Assembly (NCBI GenBank): GCA_025455445.1 | Contig: JALOMN010000166.1 | Location: 1 to 5,086, forward strand | DNA: 5,086 nt | Source of the DNA: Cyclobacteriaceae bacterium | GTDB lineage: Bacteria > Bacteroidota > Bacteroidia > Cytophagales > Cyclobacteriaceae | Direction: 5' to 3' | Shown: positions 1 to 5,086 of the stretch, in pieces | Layout: every line of letters begins with the position of its first letter | Numbering within the stretch: the first letter of the stretch is position 1 | The notes under the pieces: generated by a model | Database searches by the model: none | Seen by the model: the letters and a program-made list of their open reading frames with translations, nothing else | What the model was told of the DNA's origin: nothing | Position numbers and translations under genes: made by a program

Positions 1-1
1 T

Positions 2-898
2 GAAATCAATGGCAAGTTGGGCAAAGGTGTGGTTAGCAAAGACATTATTCTTTATATCATTTCAAAAATTTCTGCCAGTGGTGCCACTGGCTTTTTTGTT
101 GAATATGCAGGCGATGCTATTCACAACTTATCCATGGAGGCGCGCATGACTATCTGTAACATGAGTATTGAGATGGGTGCACGTGGTGGATTGATTGCGC
201 CTGACGAGACCACATTTAAATATATCAAAGGAAGAAAGTTTGCTCCAGAGGGTGAAGCTTTTGATAAGGCACTAGCAGCATGGAAGAGATTACCCTCCGA
301 TGAAGGCGCAGTATATGATGCAGTATTGAAATTTGATGCTGCCGACATCGCACCAATGATCACCTACGGTACCAACCCTGGTATGGGCATGAAGGTGACC
401 GATCGAATTCCCACAGCAAGTGAATTAAAGGAAATCAACGAGCAGGCTTCATTTAAAAAGTCACTTGATTATATGGGTCTTGATGAAGGCACACCGCTTT
501 TAGGTAAGCCAGTAGATTATGTGTTCATTGGAAGTTGCACCAATGCACGAATTGAAGATTTGCGGTTGGTTGCTTCTATTGTAAAAGGGAAAAAGAAGGC
601 AGACAATGTGGAGGTGTGGGTGGTACCCGGATCAAAGCAAGTTCAGGATCAGGCAAAGCAGGAAGGCCTCGATAAAATTTTTGAAGCTGCCGGTTTTGAA
701 TTAAGAGATTCAGGTTGCTCTGCCTGCCTGGGAATGAATGAAGATAAAATTCCTGCCGGTAAATATTGTATCAGTACTTCAAATCGAAATTTTGAAGGAA
801 GACAAGGACCGAAGTCAAGAACATTTTTGGCGAGCCCGCTCAGTGCAGCGGTGGCGGCAATCACAGGTAAAGTAACAGATGTAAGAGAATATTTATGA
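2..898 (+). CDS. leuC: 3-isopropylmalate dehydratase large subunit, 5'-truncated by window edge
   Basis: Large subunit of isopropylmalate isomerase, a cytoplasmic aconitase-family [4Fe-4S] enzyme that works with LeuD to convert 2-isopropylmalate to 3-isopropylmalate. The reading frame is open from base 2 to the TGA at 896-898, giving 298 residues. Full LeuC is about 465 residues, so roughly the first 165 lie upstream; the TTG at 17 is internal, not a start. Visible family blocks are [19 protein letters not shown], the APDETTF segment, [23 protein letters not shown], and the C-terminal GCSACLGMN and [12 protein letters not shown]. The three cluster-ligand cysteines expected for the family are encoded at 536-538, 716-718 and 725-727. 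It sits 72 bases ahead of leuD. No frameshift or missing key residue is seen in the part present. Paralogous aconitase-type enzymes exist, but adjacency to leuD, leuB and leuA makes LeuC very likely. Confidence 0.97.
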   Translation, partial: EINGKLGKGVVSKDIILYIISKISASGATGFFVEYAGDAIHNLSMEARMTICNMSIEMGARGGLIAPDETTFKYIKGRKFAPEGEAFDKALAAWKRLPSDEGAVYDAVLKFDAADIAPMITYGTNPGMGMKVTDRIPTASELKEINEQASFKKSLDYMGLDEGTPLLGKPVDYVFIGSCTNARIEDLRLVASIVKGKKKADNVEVWVVPGSKQVQDQAKQEGLDKIFEAAGFELRDSGCSACLGMNEDKIPAGKYCISTSNRNFEGRQGPKSRTFLASPLSAAVAAITGKVTDVREYL

Positions 899-956
899 TC
901 CCTCACCCCATCCCCTCTCCCCAGCGAGAGGGGTGTCCGAAGGACGGGGAAAGGGA
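899..956. repeat. Intergenic palindromic element able to fold as a three-way junction (leuC-leuD gap)
   Basis: Seen directly: an outer stem pairs 899-903 and 906-909 with 952-956 and 946-949 (nine pairs, interrupted by a two-base mismatch at 904-905 against 950-951). It encloses a hairpin CCCCTCTC/GAGAGGGG (912-919 with 926-933, six-base loop) and a small hairpin GTCC-GAA-GGAC (935-945). The structure starts at the first base after the leuC stop. It is far more G+C-rich and C/G strand-biased than the genes around it. From general knowledge, CCCTCACCCC...CCCTCTCC...GAGAGGGG elements recur between genes in many bacteria, including Bacteroidota, so a dispersed REP-like or MITE-like element is the likeliest identity (inference). 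There is no T-run after it, so it does not look like an intrinsic terminator. It could instead stabilise the mRNA or affect relative leuC/leuD expression. Confidence 0.75.
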
Positions 957-970
957 ATAAGAAGACGAAA

Positions 971-1558
971 ATGAGTAAAGATAAATTCACAATACTTAAA
1001 ACTACCGCAGTGCCGCTGCCGGTAGAAAACATCGATACCGATCAAATTATTCCTGCGCGTTTTTTAAAAGCAACTACACGCGATGGCTTTGGTGAAAATC
1101 TGTTTCGCGATTGGCGCTATTCAAGTGATAATCAGCCTATCGCTGAATTCATTTTAAATAATTCAGCTTACAACGGAAAAATTCTGGTGGCCGGAAAAAA
1201 TTTCGGTTGTGGCAGCAGTCGCGAACATGCAGCATGGGCGATTTACGATTACGGATTTCGTGTGGTGGTGTCAAGCTTCTTTGCCGACATCTTTAAGAAT
1301 AATGCCCTGAACAATGCCGTGTTGCCGGTAGTCGTATCTGATGGATTTTTGAAAAATCTTTTAGTGACTATTGAAAGCAATCCATCCACGGAAGTGACGG
1401 TTGATTTGCCAAAGCAGGAGATAAGTTTCAACGGTCACTCAGAAAAATTCGAAATCAATGCATATAAAAAGGAGTGTTTGATCAACGGCTATGACGACAT
1501 CGATTACCTGTTGAGTTTAAACAAAGAGATAAGAGAATTTGATTTAGCACATTCATAA
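971..1558 (+). CDS. leuD: 3-isopropylmalate dehydratase small subunit
   Basis: Small (swivel-domain) subunit that joins LeuC to form cytoplasmic isopropylmalate isomerase; it contributes substrate-recognition residues to the shared active site. The 195-residue product has near-normal length (about 200 in the family). Visible motifs in order are [13 protein letters not shown] (residues 20-32), [17 protein letters not shown] (75-91, the hallmark small-subunit loop) and [14 protein letters not shown] (107-120). The ATG at 971 is the only plausible start: the frame upstream runs back to the leuC stop with no other ATG, GTG or TTG, and the protein begins where the family normally begins. The upstream sequence is purine-rich (GGGAATAAGAAGACGAAA) but has no well-placed Shine-Dalgarno motif, as is usual in Bacteroidota. 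It lies in the same frame as leuC, separated from its TGA by 24 sense codons that include the structured repeat. Confidence 0.97.
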   Translation: MSKDKFTILKTTAVPLPVENIDTDQIIPARFLKATTRDGFGENLFRDWRYSSDNQPIAEFILNNSAYNGKILVAGKNFGCGSSREHAAWAIYDYGFRVVVSSFFADIFKNNALNNAVLPVVVSDGFLKNLLVTIESNPSTEVTVDLPKQEISFNGHSEKFEINAYKKECLINGYDDIDYLLSLNKEIREFDLAHS

Positions 1559-1570
1559 GAGATTGACAGC

Positions 1571-1627
1571 TAGTAGTTGTTGGTTGATAGAATTTCCCCA
1601 CAACGAACAACTACTAACCAACAACTA
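1571..1627. repeat. Intergenic inverted/direct repeat with two alternative hairpins (leuD-leuB gap)
   Basis: The left arm TAGTAGTTGTTGGTT (1571-1585) has two perfect downstream partners. Bases 1571-1581 pair with AACAACTACTA at 1606-1616 (11 bp), and bases 1574-1585 pair with AACCAACAACTA at 1616-1627 (12 bp). The two stems share 1574-1581, so only one can form at a time. The right side itself contains a direct repeat, AACAACTA, at 1606-1613 and 1620-1627. No T-run follows; the region ends in an A-run before the leuB GTG. Similar C/A-rich CAACTA-type intergenic repeats are, as far as I recall, common in Bacteroidota genomes, so a dispersed repeat is the simplest reading; a regulatory role is only a possibility. 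Confidence 0.65.
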
Positions 1628-1641
1628 AGAACTGAAAAAAA

Positions 1642-2721
1642 GTGAACAAGAAGATTGTAATATTACCCGGAGACGGAATTGGTAAGGAAGTGACCACGGA
1701 AGGAAAGCGTGTGCTTGATAAAATTGCCGAATTATATGGTCACCACTTTGAATATGAGTATGCAACAATCGGTCATGATGCCATTGAAGCTATAGGTGAT
1801 CCCCTACCAGAAGAGTCGTTGAACAAAATGAAAAACTCGGATGCTGTGTTATTTGGTGCAGTGGGCCATCCGAAATATGATAATGATCCTACATTGAAAG
1901 TAAGACCCGAGCAAGGTTTATTAAAAATGCGCAAGGAGTTGGGATTGTATGCCAATCTTCGGCCTATCAAATTATTTGATGAGTTGCTCGAAGCTTCCAG
2001 CATCAAACCTGAGATCTTAAAAGGTTCTGATATTTTATTCTTCCGCGAATTGACTGGTGATGTATACTTTGGTGAGAAGGGTAGAAAGGATGATCGCAAT
2101 ACCGCATATGACTTAATGATTTATCAGCGCTATGAAATTGAACGCATTGCGCACAAGGCATTTCAGGCTGCGCGAACAAGAAGAAAGAAAGTTACTTCCG
2201 TAGATAAAGCGAATGTGTTGGAAAGTTCACGCTTGTGGCGCGAAGTAGTGCAGGAGATTGGCAAGCAATATCCTGACGTGCAACTCGAACATCAGTTTGT
2301 AGATGCGGCAGCGATGAATCTGATCAAAAGTCCGAGAAGTTTTGATGTGGTGCTCACCGGAAATCTTTTTGGTGACATTCTCACCGATGAAGCTTCGCAG
2401 ATTGCAGGTTCAATGGGTATGTTGGCATCGGCTTCAGTAGGTGATAAGGTTGGTTTGTATGAACCCATCCACGGAAGTGCACATGACATAACCGGAAAAG
2501 GAATTGCCAATCCATTAGCTTCTATTTTGTCTGCAGCGTTGTTGCTCGATATCTCATTTGGCATGAAGCAGGAGTCGGCAGCAGTAATCAAAGCAGTAGA
2601 AGCAGTTTTGAAAGCCGGATATCGCACCGCAGACATTGCAGATGCAAGTACTTCAAAAGATAAAATTTTAAATACCCAGCAGATGGGAACACAAGTAGTC
2701 AATCAACTAGCGAAAGTCTAA
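1642..2721 (+). CDS. leuB: 3-isopropylmalate dehydrogenase, GTG start
   Basis: NAD-dependent cytoplasmic enzyme that oxidises and decarboxylates 3-isopropylmalate to 2-oxoisocaproate. The 359 residues match the family length (about 350-360). Residues aligning with the known catalytic and substrate set of isopropylmalate dehydrogenases are R97, R107, R135, Y142, K189, D221, D245 and D249, within KMRKELGLYANLRP, RELTGDVYFGE, VDKANVLESSRLW and GNLFGDILTDEASQIAGS. The nucleotide loop reads HGSAHDITGKGIANP (278-292); D282 fits NAD rather than NADP preference. The start must be the GTG at 1642: an in-frame TGA lies three codons upstream (1633-1635), the next ATG is far inside, and MNKKIVILPGDGIG is the standard family N-terminus. 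The start is preceded by an A-run and no Shine-Dalgarno motif. Mild oddities are GIGKEV where GIGPEV is usual and H281 where proline is usual. A homoisocitrate or tartrate dehydrogenase paralogue is unlikely in this context. Confidence 0.97.
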   Translation: MNKKIVILPGDGIGKEVTTEGKRVLDKIAELYGHHFEYEYATIGHDAIEAIGDPLPEESLNKMKNSDAVLFGAVGHPKYDNDPTLKVRPEQGLLKMRKELGLYANLRPIKLFDELLEASSIKPEILKGSDILFFRELTGDVYFGEKGRKDDRNTAYDLMIYQRYEIERIAHKAFQAARTRRKKVTSVDKANVLESSRLWREVVQEIGKQYPDVQLEHQFVDAAAMNLIKSPRSFDVVLTGNLFGDILTDEASQIAGSMGMLASASVGDKVGLYEPIHGSAHDITGKGIANPLASILSAALLLDISFGMKQESAAVIKAVEAVLKAGYRTADIADASTSKDKILNTQQMGTQVVNQLAKV

Positions 2722-2757
2722 TTATCAACCAGGAACCATCAACTATCAATCAAGTAT
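2722..2757. repeat. Short ATCAA-repeat spacer between leuB and leuA
   Basis: This 36-base gap contains ATCAA four times, beginning at 2724, 2738, 2745 and 2749, in an A/C-rich strand. The TATCAACC at 2723-2730 is the reverse complement of GGTTGATA at 1582-1589 in the leuD-leuB gap, so both spacers may derive from the same repeat class in opposite orientation (inference). There is no Shine-Dalgarno sequence, hairpin terminator or recognisable promoter in it. With so short and A-rich a stretch, chance repetition is possible. Confidence 0.4.
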
Positions 2758-3921
2758 ATGGCACAGAAAATTCAAATCTTTGACACCACACTTCGCGATG
2801 GCGAGCAGGTACCGGGCTGTCAGTTAAGAACTGAAGAGAAAATAATTGTTGCCCGTGAGCTCGAACAACTGGGTGTGGATGTAATCGAAGCAGGCTTTCC
2901 TATTTCCAGCCCCGGAGATTTTCTTTCAGTGGTAGAGATTTCGAAAGCAGTTACTGATCCGATCGTATGCGCGTTGACGCGTGCGAAGAAAGAAGATATT
3001 GATGTAGCCGCGGAAGCCTTGCATCACGCGAAGCGCGGAAGAATTCACACCGGTATAGGTTCAAGTGATGTTCATATCAAGCATAAGTTTCGTAGTACAC
3101 GCGACCAAATTTTAGAGCAAGGCGTGTGGGCTACCAAATATGCAAAAGCAAAAGGCTACGAAGTAGAATTTTATGCGGAAGATGCTGGTCGTGCGGATTT
3201 GCCTTTTCTTGCGAAGTTGATTGAAGCAGTAATTGCAGCCGGAGCGGATGTAGTGAATATTCCCGATACTACCGGTTATTGTTTACCACATTTGTACGGC
3301 AAGCGCATTCAATACCTGGTAAAGCATGTGAAGAATATCGATAAGGCAATTATCTCTGTGCATTGCCACAATGATTTAGGGTTAGCAACAGCCAACACGA
3401 TTGCCGGTTTAACCAACGGTGCACGCCAGGCAGAAGTTACCATCAATGGTATTGGTGAGCGTGCCGGTAACACTTCACTCGAAGAGGTAGCCATGATTTT
3501 GCAAACACATAAAGATTTGGATTTATACACCAATATCAAATCGAACAGAATTTATGCGTTGAGCCAGTTGGTGTCAAGTATGATGCGCATGCCGGTGCAG
3601 GCTAATAAGGCCGTTGTGGGTAAGAATGCATTTGCACACTCTTCCGGTATTCATCAGGATGGATTTTTGAAGCATGCTGAAAATTATGAAATCATGAATC
3701 CTGCGGATGTGGGAGTGCCTTCTTCTTCGATTGTACTCACTGCACGAAGCGGTCGCGCAGCATTAAAACATCGACTTGAATTATTAGGATATAAGGTTGA
3801 AGGCGAAGAACTGAATACCGTGTATGAAAATTTTCTTGTTGTGGCCGATGAGAAAAAAGAGGTGAACGATGGTGATTTGATTACCATAGTTGCCAGCGCT
3901 CCGGTGCTTTCACGACCTTGA
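2758..3921 (+). CDS. leuA: 2-isopropylmalate synthase, short form without leucine-sensing domain
   Basis: Claisen-type condensing enzyme of the DRE-TIM metallolyase family; it joins acetyl-CoA and 2-oxoisovalerate to give 2-isopropylmalate, the first committed step to leucine. The 387 residues comprise the catalytic TIM barrel with [14 protein letters not shown] (8-21, catalytic R13 and metal-binding D14), [14 protein letters not shown] (43-55), VHCHNDLG (201-208, metal ligands H202 and H204), NGIGERAGN (230-238) and a linker-subdomain segment with [15 protein letters not shown] (288-302). Standard LeuA is about 510-520 residues; the C-terminal allosteric (LeuA dimer) domain is absent. The 3' end is clean: the bases after the TGA form a terminator and then another gene, so this is not an obvious frameshift. 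Similar short LeuA proteins exist in Bacteroidota, to my knowledge. It shares frame with leuB, 36 bases away. Homocitrate or citramalate synthase activity cannot be excluded from motifs, but operon context strongly favours LeuA. Confidence 0.93.
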   Translation: MAQKIQIFDTTLRDGEQVPGCQLRTEEKIIVARELEQLGVDVIEAGFPISSPGDFLSVVEISKAVTDPIVCALTRAKKEDIDVAAEALHHAKRGRIHTGIGSSDVHIKHKFRSTRDQILEQGVWATKYAKAKGYEVEFYAEDAGRADLPFLAKLIEAVIAAGADVVNIPDTTGYCLPHLYGKRIQYLVKHVKNIDKAIISVHCHNDLGLATANTIAGLTNGARQAEVTINGIGERAGNTSLEEVAMILQTHKDLDLYTNIKSNRIYALSQLVSSMMRMPVQANKAVVGKNAFAHSSGIHQDGFLKHAENYEIMNPADVGVPSSSIVLTARSGRAALKHRLELLGYKVEGEELNTVYENFLVVADEKKEVNDGDLITIVASAPVLSRP

Positions 3922-3943
3922 TGTAATTTCTTCTATTTATTTT

Positions 3944-3984
3944 AAAAGGCTTTCCATAACTTCACTTTATGAGAAGCCTTTTTT
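3944..3984 (+). terminator. Probable intrinsic terminator of the leu genes, overlapping the next start codon
   Basis: AAAAGGCTT (3944-3952) pairs perfectly with AAGCCTTTT (3974-3982). The stem extends inward past a wobble (3953 with 3973) and one mismatch into five more pairs, CATAA (3955-3959) with TTATG (3967-3971), leaving a seven-base loop (3960-3966). Six Ts at 3979-3984 follow the G/C core, which is the standard layout of a Rho-independent terminator, with an A-run on the 5' side. It lies 22 bases after the leuA stop, so it probably ends the leu transcript. Unusually, the ATG of the following gene (3969-3971) is in the 3' arm, paired with CAT at 3955-3957, and the T-run encodes part of its signal peptide. 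Confidence 0.75.
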
Positions 3985-4802
3985 ATTTACTGACGATGCT
4001 GCTGGTTGCGGCAACGCATGTGTTTGTTTCTGCCCAGCAAATTGGTTTGCAGTTGTACAGTCTGCGTAACCAGATTCCAAAAGATGTGCCCGGTTCGCTT
4101 TCGCTGATTAATAGCTGGGGAATCAAGGAAATTGAAGGTGGCGATACGTATGGAATGACGATTACTGAATTCAATGCGTTGGCCAAAAAGAACAAATTGA
4201 AAATGGTAAGCATTGGCGCTGACTTCAATGAACTCGCCAAAGATCCGGCTGCAGTGGCAGCAAAGGCAAAGCAATTCGGAGCAAAGTATGTAATGTGCGC
4301 ATGGATTCCTCACAATGGAAATGATTTTACTTTGGCTGATACTGAGAGGGCCATCGAAGTATTTAATAAAGCAGGTAAGGTATTGGCGGAAGCAGGCATT
4401 TCATTTTGTTATCATCCACATGGATATGAATTCCGGCCGCATGATGATGGAACCTTGTTTGACCTGATGGCCAAGAAGATGGATCCGAAATATGCCAACT
4501 TCGAGATGGATGTGTTTTGGGTGAAACATCCCGGGCAGGATCCGGTTGCGTTGCTAAAGAAATATCCGAACCGTTTTCCACTTATGCACCTGAAGGACAG
4601 AAGACCCGGCACCGAAGGCAATCAGTTTGGTACTGCACCGGACGACACCAACGTGGTATTGGGCACGGGCGATGTGGGCATAGGTGCTATCATGAAAATT
4701 GCCAGGCAATATGGTGTGAAATATTTCTTTATTGAAGATGAATCCGCACATGCGGTGGAGCAAATTCCTCAAAGTCTGAAATACCTTAAAACCCTGAAGT
4801 GA
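3969..4802 (+). CDS. Exported xylose-isomerase-like TIM-barrel protein (sugar phosphate isomerase/epimerase family)
   Basis: Predicted periplasmic or secreted member of the AP-endonuclease-2/xylose-isomerase-like TIM-barrel superfamily; the substrate is unknown. Residues 1-22 form a signal peptide: R2, a hydrophobic core about 4-20, and a V-S-A cleavage site before Q23; there is no lipobox cysteine. The mature domain opens with IGLQLYSLR (25-33), typical of the family. Candidate metal-site residues are E56 (IKEIEGG), H149 and H151 (CYHPHGYEF), D181 (FEMDVFW), H207 (PLMHLKDRR) and E256 or E258 (FFIEDES). The length of 277 is normal. The ATG at 3969 is preferred over M10 (3996), which would leave a signal peptide without its positive N-terminus. 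No Shine-Dalgarno motif is visible, and the start lies inside the leu terminator stem. The following gene begins one base after its TGA, so the two are probably cotranscribed. Family annotation often reads sugar phosphate isomerase/epimerase, but an isomerase role is only inferred. Confidence 0.88.
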   Translation: MRSLFYLLTMLLVAATHVFVSAQQIGLQLYSLRNQIPKDVPGSLSLINSWGIKEIEGGDTYGMTITEFNALAKKNKLKMVSIGADFNELAKDPAAVAAKAKQFGAKYVMCAWIPHNGNDFTLADTERAIEVFNKAGKVLAEAGISFCYHPHGYEFRPHDDGTLFDLMAKKMDPKYANFEMDVFWVKHPGQDPVALLKKYPNRFPLMHLKDRRPGTEGNQFGTAPDDTNVVLGTGDVGIGAIMKIARQYGVKYFFIEDESAHAVEQIPQSLKYLKTLK

Positions 4803-4803
4803 T

Positions 4804-5086
4804 ATGGAAACGAGAAGCATCAAACAGACGATAACTTTTCCTGGAGCAAAGCCAATAGAAGTTTACAACTTGATTATGGATGCAAAACAACATCGCGCTT
4901 TTTCAGGGAGTAAGGTAAAAATGAGTAATAAAATCAATGGTAAGTTTGAGGTGTTCGATGGTTATTGCACCGGATTTAATATCGAGTTGGTAGAGGGAAA
5001 GAAAATTGTACAGGGCTGGCATTTTAAAGAAGACGGTTGGCCGGATGATCATTTCTCAATTTGCACGTTCTCTTTTGCTAAAATAA
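4804..5086 (+). CDS. SRPBCC-fold protein resembling the Aha1 C-terminal (AHSA1) domain, 3'-truncated
   Basis: The open frame starts at ATG 4804 and runs through the window end without a stop, giving 94 complete codons; AHSA1-type single-domain proteins are about 130-150 residues, so roughly the last third is missing. The translation begins METRSIKQTITFPGAKPIEV, then has a helix-type segment VYNLIMDAKQHRAF (20-33), a glycine turn INGKFEVFDGYCTG (44-57), and LVEGKKIVQGWHF (62-74) followed by WPDDHFS (79-85). This order (beta strand, helix, GGKF-type turn, LVPGKKIVQ-WR, WPEGH) is typical of SRPBCC proteins nearest to the C-terminal domain of the Hsp90 activator Aha1. No signal peptide is visible, so it is probably cytoplasmic. 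It starts one base after the stop of the TIM-barrel gene, suggesting translational coupling. Its ligand or partner cannot be told from sequence; a chaperone role in bacteria would be speculation. Confidence 0.85.
   Translation, partial: METRSIKQTITFPGAKPIEVYNLIMDAKQHRAFSGSKVKMSNKINGKFEVFDGYCTGFNIELVEGKKIVQGWHFKEDGWPDDHFSICTFSFAKI

Noticed and set aside
1..898. Leucine leader peptide, attenuator or T-box controlling the operon
   Set aside because: The operon's 5' end is outside the window; nothing in the visible leuC part can address this.
899..956. Intrinsic terminator or attenuator between leuC and leuD
   Set aside because: The stems are strong, but no T-run follows any of them, and ending transcription between obligate partner subunits would make little sense.
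121..1032. Minus-strand open frames opposite leuC and the leuC-leuD gap (121-363 and 649-1032)
   Set aside because: They lie antisense to strongly recognisable LeuC/LeuD coding sequence, have no family motifs, and their composition follows from the codon use of the real genes.
3900..3968. Possible frameshifted remnant of a LeuA regulatory domain after the leuA stop
   Set aside because: Only 47 bases separate the stop from the next start, and they hold a hairpin rather than coding sequence, so nothing of the roughly 120-residue domain remains.
3922..3968. Bacteroidota-type promoter (TTG and TAnnTTTG) for the TIM-barrel gene
   Set aside because: TAATTT at 3925 and TATTT at about 3935 are partial matches at best, lack the final TTTG, and no correctly spaced upstream element is seen.
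3996..4802. Alternative start of the TIM-barrel gene at M10, which would move the start codon out of the terminator stem
   Set aside because: It would remove the positively charged N-terminus and shorten the hydrophobic core of an otherwise good signal peptide; kept only as a minor possibility.
3983..4823. Several open frames overlapping the TIM-barrel gene on both strands, including 4517-4735 on the + strand
   Set aside because: The main frame encodes a coherent signal peptide and family motifs throughout; the overlapping frames show none and are shadows.

Overview
This window looks like an ordinary chromosomal stretch from a member of the Bacteroidota, most likely a Cytophagales- or Chitinophagales-type organism. 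The inference rests on the style of the Leu proteins (especially a short LeuA with an N-terminal RDGEQVPGC motif), the lack of clear Shine-Dalgarno sequences in front of every start, moderate G+C, and C/A-rich intergenic repeats. The genus cannot be named from the sequence alone. All genes are on the + strand.

Positions 1-3921 hold four leucine-biosynthesis genes in the order leuC (5' end cut off by the window) - leuD - leuB - leuA. LeuA condenses acetyl-CoA with 2-oxoisovalerate to 2-isopropylmalate, LeuC+LeuD isomerise it to 3-isopropylmalate, and LeuB oxidises and decarboxylates that to 2-oxoisocaproate. A transaminase, not in the window, makes leucine. The genes are separated by only 36-83 bases and are probably one transcript. 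All recognisable catalytic residues are present, and LeuA lacks the C-terminal leucine-sensing domain.

The gaps between the leu genes are not plain spacers. leuC-leuD contains a sequence that can fold into a three-way junction starting at the first base after the leuC stop. leuD-leuB contains an arm that can pair with either of two downstream copies, giving mutually exclusive hairpins. leuB-leuA contains short ATCAA repeats. After leuA, a terminator-like hairpin with a T-run has its 3' arm and T-run inside the first codons of the next gene, so that gene's ATG lies within the stem.

Positions 3969-5086 hold a probable two-gene unit unrelated to leucine: an exported xylose-isomerase-like TIM-barrel protein, then, one base after its stop, the start of an SRPBCC/Aha1-C-like protein that runs off the window. 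There is no gene-free stretch over 300 bases, and I see no RNA gene, CRISPR array, insertion sequence or phage gene. I found no convincing new biological system; the items worth a second look are the intergenic RNA structures and the terminator/start overlap.
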